Below, in pieces: positions 18,542-26,916 of a stretch of 64,000 nt of DNA. The stretch spans positions 3,127,501 to 3,191,500 of the forward strand of contig NZ_CP162414.1 in the NCBI RefSeq assembly GCF_040932005.1, read 5' to 3'. Every line of letters begins with the position of its first letter. Position 1 is the stretch's first letter. This stretch comes from Aestuariibius sp. HNIBRBA575 (GTDB lineage: Bacteria; Pseudomonadota; Alphaproteobacteria; Rhodobacterales; Rhodobacteraceae). The notes under the pieces were generated by a model that was given only the letters and a program-made list of their open reading frames with translations, had not been told where the DNA came from and searched no databases. A program made the translations under genes and the position numbers.

Positions 18542-19987
18542 TTACATTTTGTCGGGGTGTTTGCTGCGGTACTCTTCGACGATCTCAACCGAATGGCGCA
18601 GCGCTGCGTTGGCTTCGTCTGCACGATGTTGCAGGACTTCCATGTTCGCAGCTTCGAATAATGCCCGTTCTTCGGCCTCTTTTTCAGGCGAGAACCGGAT
18701 AAACAGGGCCAAGAACGCAACCCCGGTCACAATCATACCGATCAGGAAGTAGGCATCATCCCAGCGGCTGTTGTAGGCTTCGGACTTCAGCAAGAAGCCC
18801 CCCAGAACCGCACCAGCGTTGCCGCCCGCGCCAACCACACCGGCAACCGCGCCAAGCGCTTTTTTGTTGACGAATGGAACCACCGAATAGGTCGCGCCTT
18901 CGGACATCTGGGTGCAGAGCGAAAAGAGGATCAATGTCGGAATGGCCAACAGCAGGATCGGCATCTGGCTAAACAGCATCAGCGCGATGCCTTCGGCCAG
19001 CAGCACGATAAACAGCCAGCTTGTCCGACCTTTCAGGCCCCAAAGCGATGCAAAGTTATCGCCAAAGATGCCGCCCAATGTCCGGGCAAAGATGTTCATC
19101 AGACCAAACAGCGACGCGATCATTCCCGCGGTAACCGCAGCTTCGGCCAGTGGCTTGTCGTTGAAATAATCAAAGTAATCAACGAAGTAGAGCGCGATGG
19201 ACCCGTTCACCAACAATTCAACCCCAAAGCAGGCGCCGTAGATGACAAACATCAGCCAAACACGATAATCGGCCATGGCCTGAAAATAGGCGCCGGTGAC
19301 TTTCGCCTTTGAGGGCAACATGCCTTTGGCGCGCAGGTCTTTGTAGTTTCCGTCGGGCGCATCTTGGGTCAGGAAATAATAGGCGATCCCGATACAAAAT
19401 GTGATGGCCCCAACCAGCACCATAGATGCCCGCCATGCTTGGGCGTCGGTAAAGCTGAAACCAACGATAAAGCCGGTAAAGATCAGCGGCATCACAATCT
19501 GTGTCACACCACCACCTAGGTTCCCCCAGCCAGCGGATGTTGCGTTTGCAGTGCCAACCACGTTGGGCGCGAACATAACAGATGTGTGGTACTGCGTGAT
19601 CACAAAGGACGCGCCGATCACACCAATGGCCAACCGGAACAACAGGAAGGATGTGAAATCATCGGCCAGACCGATCCCTGCCACCGGCAGCGACCCCAAA
19701 ACCAACAACCACGTATAGGCGAGCCTTGGCCCGATCCGGTCACATAGCCAGCCGATAAACAGCCGCGCAAAAATGGTCACGGCAACAGATGCGATGATGG
19801 TCCAACCCACTTGGGATTTGGTCAGGCCCAATTCTTCGCGCACGATGATCATCATTGGCGCGATACCGAACCACGCAAAGAAACATGCAAAGAACGCAAA
19901 CCACGTCATGTGGAAGGTACGGATCTGCACCATTCTCACATTGAAGAAGTTTGACCACAGAGAAGTGGCTTTATTTTGAAGCTCCAT
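18542..19987 (-). CDS. narK1: MFS nitrate transporter, NarK1-type
   Basis: A 481-residue, 12-helix major-facilitator protein. NarK1-type proteins act as proton-coupled nitrate importers that start nitrate respiration before nitrite builds up. Recognisable parts are the N-terminal RTFHMTWFAFFACFFAWFGIAPMM and the nitrate signature (VGTANATSAGWGNLGGG and GAVAGVVGAGGNAGAVLGG). It is the first gene of the leftward nar unit, with GGAGGGG as ribosome-binding site, and an FNR box centred about 85 bp upstream of the ATG. Confidence 0.93.
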   Translation of the reverse strand: MELQNKATSLWSNFFNVRMVQIRTFHMTWFAFFACFFAWFGIAPMMIIVREELGLTKSQVGWTIIASVAVTIFARLFIGWLCDRIGPRLAYTWLLVLGSLPVAGIGLADDFTSFLLFRLAIGVIGASFVITQYHTSVMFAPNVVGTANATSAGWGNLGGGVTQIVMPLIFTGFIVGFSFTDAQAWRASMVLVGAITFCIGIAYYFLTQDAPDGNYKDLRAKGMLPSKAKVTGAYFQAMADYRVWLMFVIYGACFGVELLVNGSIALYFVDYFDYFNDKPLAEAAVTAGMIASLFGLMNIFARTLGGIFGDNFASLWGLKGRTSWLFIVLLAEGIALMLFSQMPILLLAIPTLILFSLCTQMSEGATYSVVPFVNKKALGAVAGVVGAGGNAGAVLGGFLLKSEAYNSRWDDAYFLIGMIVTGVAFLALFIRFSPEKEAEERALFEAANMEVLQHRADEANAALRHSVEIVEEYRSKHPDKM

Positions 19988-20065
19988 TGGGCCCCTCCAT
20001 TACGATTGCGGGGGTTTCGCCGCCTTGTTTCCAAACGACACAACGGCAGATCGGGGGGCGCGCTC

Positions 20066-20079
20066 TTGATGCAGATCAA
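20066..20079 (-). promoter_or_regulatory. FNR-type box upstream of narK1
   Basis: TTGATGCAGATCAA is an exact match to the FNR/FnrL consensus TTGAT-N4-ATCAA. If it acts as a class II activator site at -41.5, the narK1 transcript would start near 20031 with a leader of about 44 nt. Confidence 0.85.
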
Positions 20080-20179
20080 CAAATGGCAAAAGGGTGTGTT
20101 AAATAATCGGACCCTTGATGAATGCGGGGTGCCCCGAAACAATTGTCTATGGTTGATCTTATGATGATCAATTCAGCAC

Positions 20180-20193
20180 TTGACATTTATCAA
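20180..20193 (+). promoter_or_regulatory. FNR-type box upstream of narR
   Basis: TTGACATTTATCAA matches the FNR consensus with one substitution in the left arm. Its centre is about 48 bp before the narR GTG, so activation from -41.5 would give a nearly leaderless transcript. Autorepression, or action on the nar side, is also possible. Confidence 0.7.
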
Positions 20194-20234
20194 TTGCGCC
20201 ACTTATCGTCCGAACAAAAGCCAAAGGAACCGAT

Positions 20235-20933
20235 GTGCGCCCAGACGATATTCCAGCGATTCGTTCGCTCAATTTGTTCAAAGATATGTCTGAGGAATGC
20301 TTTCACACGCTGATCCGCGGCGCCTATGTTCAGACGTTTCCCGCGCAGGTGGAATTGATCACCGAAGGCGATCCATCTGACTTTTTGCACATCGTGGTGT
20401 CGGGCAATATCGAATTGCACGCCAATTGGAATGGACGCGAAACATCCATGGCCAATGTGCGGCCCATTTCCACGTTCATCTTGGCGGCCACGATTAAGGA
20501 CGGTCCCTATTTGATGTCCGCGCGCACCGCTGAAAAATCGCGTGTGATCATGATCCCGTCGACAGATGTGCGCGCCATTTTTGAACAAGACAGCGAATTT
20601 GCCCGCGCTGTAGTGACCGAATTGGCGCAATGCTATCGGTCGCTGGTCAAAAACACCAAGAACCTCAAATTGCGCACATCGCTGGAACGGCTGGCCAATT
20701 ACATCCTGCGCACGTCTAATTTTTCAGAAAATGCGCTGGAATTTAAGCTGTCACAGGAAAAACGGCGCTTGGCTTCTTTTTTGGGGATGACCCCGGAAAA
20801 CCTATCGCGATCGATCAAGGCGTTGCGGCCCTATGGCGTCGAAATTGACGGCAATCAGGTGACGATCACCAATATCGACGACCTGAAAACCATCGCCAAA
20901 CCCAGCGTGTTTATCGACGACTTTTCATCGTAA
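20235..20933 (+). CDS. narR: Crp/Fnr-family regulator, NarR-type without Fe-S cluster
   Basis: A 232-residue regulator with an N-terminal cyclic-nucleotide-like sensor barrel (about residues 15-120), a dimerisation helix and a C-terminal winged helix. The N-terminus lacks the cysteine cluster of oxygen-sensing FNR; the only cysteine near the start is C22. This matches NarR, which in Paracoccus activates nar genes in response to nitrate or nitrite. The recognition helix TPENLSRSIK keeps the E-x-x-S-R pattern that reads TTGAT half-sites. The start is GTG at 20235 with AAAGGA before it; an overlapping ATG at 20233 is in another frame that closes at 20313. Confidence 0.88.
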   Translation: MRPDDIPAIRSLNLFKDMSEECFHTLIRGAYVQTFPAQVELITEGDPSDFLHIVVSGNIELHANWNGRETSMANVRPISTFILAATIKDGPYLMSARTAEKSRVIMIPSTDVRAIFEQDSEFARAVVTELAQCYRSLVKNTKNLKLRTSLERLANYILRTSNFSENALEFKLSQEKRRLASFLGMTPENLSRSIKALRPYGVEIDGNQVTITNIDDLKTIAKPSVFIDDFSS

Positions 20934-20944
20934 ATGCAGGTGAA

Positions 20945-20969
20945 ATGCCCCAGCCATTGGCCGGGGCAT
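20945..20969. terminator. Stem-loop between convergent narR and yeiH-like gene
   Basis: ATGCCCC-A-GCC / GGC-C-GGGGCAT forms a stem with a single internal mismatch and a 3-nt loop, placed between two converging genes. No strong T-run flanks it, so termination strength is uncertain. Confidence 0.6.
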
Positions 20970-20975
20970 CCATGT

Positions 20976-22010
20976 TTAAGGTGTCAGATCCAGCAACATA
21001 ATGCCGCCCAATGCCAGCAATGCCAGGAACAAGGTTTCTGCAACGATCAGCGCAATTGCACCGCCGCCAACTTGAATGACATTGCGCAGGTCTGTCTTCA
21101 TGCCGACAGCGGCAATCGCTGACAACAAGGCCCAGCTGGACGTTTTCGCCAACAAAGCGCCGACACTGGCCGGGATCAGGCCAAGCGAATTGATCCCCGC
21201 CATGAACAAAAACCCAAGCACAAAGAACGGCACGATCGGTGGCCGCTTTCCGTCGTCATCGGCGTCGCTATTGCGCCAGAACAGGGTGATGATCACCACC
21301 ACAGGCGCCAACAAAGACACACGGATCAGTTTAACCAATGTCGAGGTTTCCCCAGCCGTGTCAGAGATAGAAAACCCTGCCCCGACCACTTGGGCCACAT
21401 CATGGACGGTCGCCCCAATAAAGGCCCCAGCCGTCGTGTCATCAAACCCTAACGCGTTGGTCAGGATCGGATAAAGGATCATCGCCATTGTCGACAAAAC
21501 CGTCACGCCCAACACTGTGAACAGCAAGTTGCGTTCGGATTTTTCATCCTTGGGCAACACAGCCGCAATGGCCATTGCCGCCGATGCACCACAGATCGCG
21601 ACCGAACCGGCCGTCAAAATGGCAAACCTAGGCCCCTGCCCAATGAACCGCGCCAAAACGACCCCAAACAGGATCGTCGCAGCCACGCCGACCAGCAGCA
21701 ATGCAATCATGCCCCAGCCCAGCGAAATCAACAACTCGACCGAAATCCGGGCCCCCAAAATGGCAACCCCGAACCGCAACACCGTGCGCCCCGTAAAGGC
21801 AATCCCGTCGGCTGTTGGCCCCGGCTCACTCAGGAAATTCAGTGCAATCCCAAACAGCAACGCCATCAACATGGCCGGCGCACCGTAATGCTCGGCCACA
21901 AATTGCGCTGCCAATGCGACCAGCACTGACACCAGAATGCCGGGAAACAGTTCCTTGGCACGCCCGGCAAAATCATTGCCGGACATGGTCAGTTTCGATT
22001 GCAATGACAT
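20976..22010 (-). CDS. YeiH/UPF0324-family putative sulfate or sulfite exporter
   Basis: A 344-residue polytopic membrane protein (about ten helices) of the YeiH family, annotated as putative sulfate exporters. Family motifs include GIALNFL near residue 55, RTVLRFGVAILGARISV, and GSVAICGASAAMA, followed by TVHDVAQVVGAGF. It begins 6 bp after the xsc stop, and xsc releases sulfite, so export of sulfite or sulfate is the natural role. TauE/TauZ exporters do this job in other sulfonate clusters, so this would be a replacement. Confidence 0.85.
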   Translation of the reverse strand: MSLQSKLTMSGNDFAGRAKELFPGILVSVLVALAAQFVAEHYGAPAMLMALLFGIALNFLSEPGPTADGIAFTGRTVLRFGVAILGARISVELLISLGWGMIALLLVGVAATILFGVVLARFIGQGPRFAILTAGSVAICGASAAMAIAAVLPKDEKSERNLLFTVLGVTVLSTMAMILYPILTNALGFDDTTAGAFIGATVHDVAQVVGAGFSISDTAGETSTLVKLIRVSLLAPVVVIITLFWRNSDADDDGKRPPIVPFFVLGFLFMAGINSLGLIPASVGALLAKTSSWALLSAIAAVGMKTDLRNVIQVGGGAIALIVAETLFLALLALGGIMLLDLTP

Positions 22011-22016
22011 ATTGCC

Positions 22017-23789
22017 TTACACCTGTTCTTTTTGCATGTCGTCTGGGTTAATCCCTGCGACTTGGACGGGTTTTTTCATTGCGTCGCGGCGGAATGGGTC
22101 GCCGAGTTCTTGGTTGATCATGGCTTCGATCAGGGTTGTGATGCCGTTTTTCTGGTCAATCACAGCCTGGTTCAGGGCCGCGGTCAGTTCGTCCTGAGTG
22201 CGCGCTTGCACGCCTTTCAGGCCGCAGGCGGACGCGATGCCGGCATAGGACACTTGTTGGTCCAGCTCGGTGCCAACAAAGTTGTCGTCAAACCACAGCG
22301 TCGAGTTGCGCTTTTCAGCGCCCCATTGGTAGTTGCGGAACACGATCTGGGTCACGGCGGGCCATTCTTCGCGGCCAATCGCGGTCAGTTCGTTCACCGC
22401 GATGCCAAAGGCGCCATCGCCAGAAAAGCCGATCACAGGCACGTCTGGGCACCCGATTTTCGCACCGATCACCGCAGGCAGACCATAGCCACAAGGACCA
22501 AACAGGCCGGGGGCCAGATATTTGCGGCCTTCGTTGAACGATGGATAGGCGTTCCCGATCGCGCAGTTATTGCCGATATCCGAGCTGATGATCGCATCGC
22601 TGGGCATTGCCGCCTGAATCGCGCGCCATGCCATACGTGGGGACATCCAATCCGGTTTGTCCGCCCGCGCACGTTCGTTCCAGGTGGTGCCCGGATCGTC
22701 GTTTTCGTGGGTCAGAGATGACAATTCCTGCGCCCAAGCGGATTTGGTTGTGCCGATCAGGTTTTTGCGATCTTCGCGGCCTGCATCGCCTGCTGCGTCA
22801 CCCAAACGGGCCAAGATGCCTTCGGCCACCTTTTTCGCGTCACCAACGATGCCAACAGTCACGTCTTTGGTCAGGCCAATGCGATCCGGGTTCATATCAA
22901 CCTGAATGATTTTCGCATCGGTCGGCCAGTAATTAATGCCATAGCCGGGCAGGGTTGAGAACGGGTTCAACCGGGTGCCAAGCGCCAGAACAACGTCGGC
23001 CTTGCTGATCAATTCCATGCCCGCTTTGGACCCGTTATAGCCCAGAGGACCCGCAAACAAAGGATGCGAACCGGGGAACGCGTCATTGTGCTGATAGCCC
23101 ACACAAACCGGGGCAGTCAGACGTTCGGCCAGCTCTTTGGATGCGTCGATGCCACCGGCCAGAACCACGCCAGCGCCGTTCAGGATCACAGGGAATTTCG
23201 CATCTGTCAGCAGATCCGCAGCGGCCTGCAGGGATTCGTCGCCACCAGAGGGACGTTCAAACGACACGATTTTAGGCAGATCGATGTCGATGACCTGGGT
23301 CCACATGTCACGCGGGATGTTCAGCTGAGCCGGTGCACTTGCGCGTTTGGCGTTCATGATCACACGGTTCAGAACCTCGGCCACACGGGTCGGGTCGCGC
23401 ACTTCTTCTTGGTAGCAGACGCAATCGGCGAACATGCGCATCTGTTCCATTTCCTGGAACCCGCCCTGACCGATGGTTTTGTTGGCCGCCTGAGGCGTGA
23501 CCAACAGCAACGGTGTGTGGTTCCAATAGGCGGTCTTAACAGCCGTCACAAAGTTGGTGATGCCGGGACCGTTTTGCGCGATCATCATCGACATTTTGCC
23601 GGTCGCGCGGGTGTAGCCATCCGCCATCATCCCGCCAGACCCTTCGTGGGCGCAATCCCAGAACGTGATCCCAGCCTTCGGAAAAATGTCCGAAATCGGC
23701 ATCATCGCAGAACCAATAATCCCAAATGCATGCCCAATCCCATGCATCTGCAAAGTCTTAACAAACGCTTCTTCTGTCGTCATCTTCAT
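22017..23789 (-). CDS. xsc: Sulfoacetaldehyde acetyltransferase Xsc
   Basis: A 590-residue thiamine-diphosphate enzyme that converts sulfoacetaldehyde and phosphate to acetyl phosphate and sulfite in the cytoplasm. It has the three-domain acetolactate-synthase fold. The catalytic glutamate is E49 (CAHEGSGGMMADGYTRATG), and the ThDP/Mg motif is GDGAFGIAVNEL...N near residue 450. The segment IIGSAMMPISDIFPKAGI near the start is specific for Xsc rather than acetolactate synthase. It lies between an iseJ-like dehydrogenase and an exporter. No phosphotransacetylase gene is adjacent, although acetyl phosphate must be processed further. Confidence 0.95.
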   Translation of the reverse strand: MKMTTEEAFVKTLQMHGIGHAFGIIGSAMMPISDIFPKAGITFWDCAHEGSGGMMADGYTRATGKMSMMIAQNGPGITNFVTAVKTAYWNHTPLLLVTPQAANKTIGQGGFQEMEQMRMFADCVCYQEEVRDPTRVAEVLNRVIMNAKRASAPAQLNIPRDMWTQVIDIDLPKIVSFERPSGGDESLQAAADLLTDAKFPVILNGAGVVLAGGIDASKELAERLTAPVCVGYQHNDAFPGSHPLFAGPLGYNGSKAGMELISKADVVLALGTRLNPFSTLPGYGINYWPTDAKIIQVDMNPDRIGLTKDVTVGIVGDAKKVAEGILARLGDAAGDAGREDRKNLIGTTKSAWAQELSSLTHENDDPGTTWNERARADKPDWMSPRMAWRAIQAAMPSDAIISSDIGNNCAIGNAYPSFNEGRKYLAPGLFGPCGYGLPAVIGAKIGCPDVPVIGFSGDGAFGIAVNELTAIGREEWPAVTQIVFRNYQWGAEKRNSTLWFDDNFVGTELDQQVSYAGIASACGLKGVQARTQDELTAALNQAVIDQKNGITTLIEAMINQELGDPFRRDAMKKPVQVAGINPDDMQKEQV

Positions 23790-23823
23790 GGTGTATTCCT
23801 TCTTAAATTCAAAAAGATGGCGC

Positions 23824-25446
23824 TTAGTGCAAGGCGCCGTTATTACGATCTTCGATGATCAAATCAGAGGCTTTTTCACCGATCATGATCGCCGGAGCAT
23901 TTGTATTCCCCGATACGATTTCTGGCATGATGGAGCAATCAGCAACGCGCAGACCTTTAATGCCAATTACACGTAACCGTGAGTCCACAACCGCGTCGCT
24001 ACCGCTGCCCATTTTGCACGTTCCCGTTGGGTGATAGATCGACGAGGAATAATTCCGCGCCCAATCCAATGTGCCTTCGTAATCATCCATCGACAGATCC
24101 GCGGTTGGGCGGAACTCTTCTGATATCTTTGAGGCAAGAGGTGCGTGTTTGCCAATTGTCCGGGCGATGTTGACGCCAGCCACGATGGTGCGGCAATCCG
24201 TTTCCGTGGACAGATAATTGGGGTGAATTTTAGGGTAAACCGCTGTGTCACTTGAGGTGATTTTAATCTCGCCACGGCTTTCGGGGCGCAATTGGCACAC
24301 AGACATCGTGAACGCGCTGAACGGATGCACGCCTTCGCCGGGGCTGTCTGCGGACCAGGGCTGTACGTGGAACTGAATGTCAGGCGTGTCTACGTGATCA
24401 CCTGTTTTCATAAACCCAGTTGCCAAAGACGCGGCCATGGTCATCGGACCGGCCCGGAACAGCGCATATTTCAGCGCAATCCGTGCCTGATTGAACAGGC
24501 TGCGCACTTCGTCATTCAGGGTTGGTTCATTGCATTTGAACACCAAACGCGCCTGCAGGTGATCCTGCAAGTTCTTGCCCACACCCCAAACGTCTTTTTT
24601 GACTTCGATGCCATTGGCCTGAAGCTGATCCGCTTCGCCAATGCCTGAACACATCAGAATATGCGGCGAACCGATGGCGCCGGAGGACAAAATTACCTCG
24701 CCATCGGCCCGCACGATGTGTTCCTCACCTGACTTGTCGCGATAGACCACACCTGTGCAACGACCATCCTCTACTTGCACCCGGGAGACTGGTGCATTGG
24801 TCAGAATAGTCAGGTTTGGTCGGCTACGAGCCGGGTTAAGGAACGCAACAGCAGACGAACATCGCCGCCCGTTTTTGGCGGTCAGTTGGAAATAGCCGAC
24901 GCCCTCTTGTTCGGCGCCATTGTAATCGGGGTTGTAGGGATATCCGGCCGCCTGCGCGGCCGCGACCCAAGCGTCGCAAATCGGCCGTTGCAGGCGCATG
25001 TTGGACACAGCCAACCCGCCATCAACACCGTGAAATTCGTCTTCTCCGCGCTCTTGGCTTTCAGAACGTTTGAACAATGGCAGGACATCGTCCCAACCCC
25101 ATCCAGTGTTCCCCATTTGCGCCCAGCGATCATAATCTGCCGGCTGGCCACGGACGTAAAGCAGCCCGTTTAGGGACGATGAGCCACCCAAAACTTTGCC
25201 GCGCGGCCAGTCCAATTGACGACCATTCAGGCCGGGATCGGGTTCGGTTTTGTAGCACCAATCAACCGATTTATTATGCATGGTTTTAAAATATCCGACC
25301 GGAATATGGATCCAAGGATTCCAATCGCGACCCCCCGCCTCCATGAGAATCACCCGAATCGATGGGTCCTCTGATAGGCGATTCGCTAGGACACAACCCG
25401 CTGAGCCCCCTCCAACGATCACATAGTCGGCGCTGATTTCATTCAT
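23824..25446 (-). CDS. iseJ: GMC-family flavin dehydrogenase, probable isethionate dehydrogenase (IseJ-like)
   Basis: A 540-residue FAD enzyme of the glucose-methanol-choline family. The N-terminal FAD motif is VIVGGGSAGCVLANRL (about residues 9-24), GGSS.NGLLYVRG follows, and the catalytic histidine is in SIYHPTGTCKMG near the C-terminus. GMC dehydrogenases oxidise primary alcohols to aldehydes. Upstream of xsc, the product should be sulfoacetaldehyde and the substrate isethionate, as for membrane-bound IseJ of Cupriavidus necator. The gene is first of a leftward iseJ-xsc-exporter operon and divergent from a TRAP transporter. The name is inferred from context; by sequence alone it is a choline-dehydrogenase-like GMC protein. 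Confidence 0.72.
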   Translation of the reverse strand: MNEISADYVIVGGGSAGCVLANRLSEDPSIRVILMEAGGRDWNPWIHIPVGYFKTMHNKSVDWCYKTEPDPGLNGRQLDWPRGKVLGGSSSLNGLLYVRGQPADYDRWAQMGNTGWGWDDVLPLFKRSESQERGEDEFHGVDGGLAVSNMRLQRPICDAWVAAAQAAGYPYNPDYNGAEQEGVGYFQLTAKNGRRCSSAVAFLNPARSRPNLTILTNAPVSRVQVEDGRCTGVVYRDKSGEEHIVRADGEVILSSGAIGSPHILMCSGIGEADQLQANGIEVKKDVWGVGKNLQDHLQARLVFKCNEPTLNDEVRSLFNQARIALKYALFRAGPMTMAASLATGFMKTGDHVDTPDIQFHVQPWSADSPGEGVHPFSAFTMSVCQLRPESRGEIKITSSDTAVYPKIHPNYLSTETDCRTIVAGVNIARTIGKHAPLASKISEEFRPTADLSMDDYEGTLDWARNYSSSIYHPTGTCKMGSGSDAVVDSRLRVIGIKGLRVADCSIMPEIVSGNTNAPAIMIGEKASDLIIEDRNNGALH

Positions 25447-25562
25447 TTTTTTCCTCCGCTATCAGTTTTTTAACCATGTCAGGCATAAAAACACTTGCTA
25501 CACCATGCATATTCTCATCATTATTGAGACTGCAAGTATCAAAAAACGTAGGGAGGAAGAAA
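25447..25562. promoter_or_regulatory. Divergent promoter region iseJ / TRAP operon with nested inverted repeats
   Basis: This 116 bp spacer holds ACTTGC (25493-25498) and GCAAGT (25532-25537) as outer arms, around an inner CTCA-N7-TGAG repeat. This is a candidate operator for the IclR regulator encoded at 28952. Strong ribosome-binding sites (GGAGGAA) lie at both ends. Confidence 0.4.
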
Positions 25563-26798
25563 ATGAAAGCATCAAAAACCCTCAGCGGCATCTCGCGTCG
25601 GGATGTTCTGAAGCTCACAGGGCAATACGGTATTTCATCTGTGGTCATGGGTGCTGCTGCACTGACGGGCGCAGTGTCATTGCCATCTTTGGCCAAAGCA
25701 GCAGAGAGCACGTACACCAAACGCTTTGCCAATGAGCCTAAACACACGCTGAAACTTGGCGCGTCAGGCTTCAACGCCCGCAACCTGCTCATCGAGCGGG
25801 CCGGGGTTCTGGAATTTGCCCGCGACCTAGAGGAGCGGACCGAGGGCGAAATTCGCGTTGAGTTCATCGGTGACAACCAGATCTGTGGTCAGCTGTCTTG
25901 TGTTGAGAAAACCCAATTGGGTGTTGTCGACATGTATTCCGCATCGACACAGAACTCTGCCGGTGGTGCGCCATACCTGAACGTGCTGGACTATGCCTAT
26001 ATGTTCCCAAGCCGCGCTGCACAGTATCACTTCCTGTACAGCCCGGAATCACAGCGTCTGCTGCGTGATCCTCTGGAACAGCGTCATGGTCTGAAATTCC
26101 TGTTCAGCCACTGCGAATTGCGTGGTCTGCAGATGGGGTCGACATTTGCCGATCGTCCAACTGTGACCAAGCTCGAAGAACTGTTTGGCACCAAAAACCG
26201 CGTGACGGGCACCCAGCTGGGTCGTATCGCCATGCAGCTTTTGAACCTGAACCCAGTTCCCGTCGCATGGGAAGAAACCCTTGACGGTCTGCGTCAGGGT
26301 CTGATCGATGGTGCAGAAACTTGGGCGTCCGCTGTGGCGTATGCCAACATGTCCCCAGTTGTTTCTCAGGCTGTTGACCTCAAATTCTTCTGCGGCACCG
26401 AGCACACCTCGATGTCTGCAGCCGTCTTTGACGCGATGGAACCACATCTGCAGGATGCGATCATGGAATCTGCCTATCTGGCACAGGTCCATGTTCAGGC
26501 CGCCAACGAAGCCGCTCTGGTTAAAACGGTTGGCTTCTCTGATCCGGTTCTGCCGGGCACAATCTTTGACCGTGACAATGTTCGCCCTGCCTTCTTGGCT
26601 GACGATCAGATCCGCATGGCCGAAGAAATGTGTTCACCAGAGTTCAACCCTAGTCCTTGGGAACAGTGGCGTGAGCGTCTGAACAACTGGCAGGGTGGTG
26701 CGGATACGTATCAGGAAATCTACAACGTAGCGCGGGAAATCCCTGTTGATACGCTTCCTGAAAACGTTGAACCACGTCGCTGGTGGCGTTCAGCCTAA
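25563..26798 (+). CDS. TRAP transporter substrate-binding protein (DctP family), probable isethionate receptor
   Basis: A 411-residue periplasmic binding protein of the DctP/TRAP family. The true start is at 25563 behind GGGAGGAAGAAA, giving a twin-arginine signal (SRRDVLKLTG, residues 11-20) followed by a hydrophobic stretch and an Ala-rich cleavage region (AKAAES), so it is probably exported folded by Tat. The TRAP signature for carboxylate or sulfonate contact lies in the middle (ELFGTKNRVTGTQLGRIAMQ). It is longer than the usual 320-340 residues. It is divergent to iseJ-xsc; TRAP systems named IseKLM import isethionate in Rhodobacter relatives, which supports this substrate by context. 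Confidence 0.82.
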   Translation: MKASKTLSGISRRDVLKLTGQYGISSVVMGAAALTGAVSLPSLAKAAESTYTKRFANEPKHTLKLGASGFNARNLLIERAGVLEFARDLEERTEGEIRVEFIGDNQICGQLSCVEKTQLGVVDMYSASTQNSAGGAPYLNVLDYAYMFPSRAAQYHFLYSPESQRLLRDPLEQRHGLKFLFSHCELRGLQMGSTFADRPTVTKLEELFGTKNRVTGTQLGRIAMQLLNLNPVPVAWEETLDGLRQGLIDGAETWASAVAYANMSPVVSQAVDLKFFCGTEHTSMSAAVFDAMEPHLQDAIMESAYLAQVHVQAANEAALVKTVGFSDPVLPGTIFDRDNVRPAFLADDQIRMAEEMCSPEFNPSPWEQWRERLNNWQGGADTYQEIYNVAREIPVDTLPENVEPRRWWRSA

Positions 26799-26817
26799 TC
26801 AGGCCCTAGCATGCTAC

Positions 26818-26853
26818 GCGCGCGGGGGGTCAATTCCCCGCGCGCATTTTTAT
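26818..26853 (+). terminator. Strong hairpin with T-tail between TRAP binding protein and permease genes
   Basis: GCGCGCGGGG (26818-26827) and CCCCGCGCGC (26836-26845) form a 10 bp perfect stem followed by ATTTTTAT. It looks like an intrinsic terminator or attenuator inside the operon, so the binding protein should be made in excess over the membrane subunits. Confidence 0.85.
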
Positions 26854-26916
26854 ATCTGCTGGTTGAATCAGGAGAGCGACCCGCAGGTAGATTTTTGAAT
26901 TGAGGGGAGGACACCA

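Noticed and set aside
20233..20313. ATG-started frame overlapping the narR GTG start
   Set aside because: It closes after 27 codons. The GTG at 20235 gives the full-length regulator and has the better-spaced ribosome-binding site.
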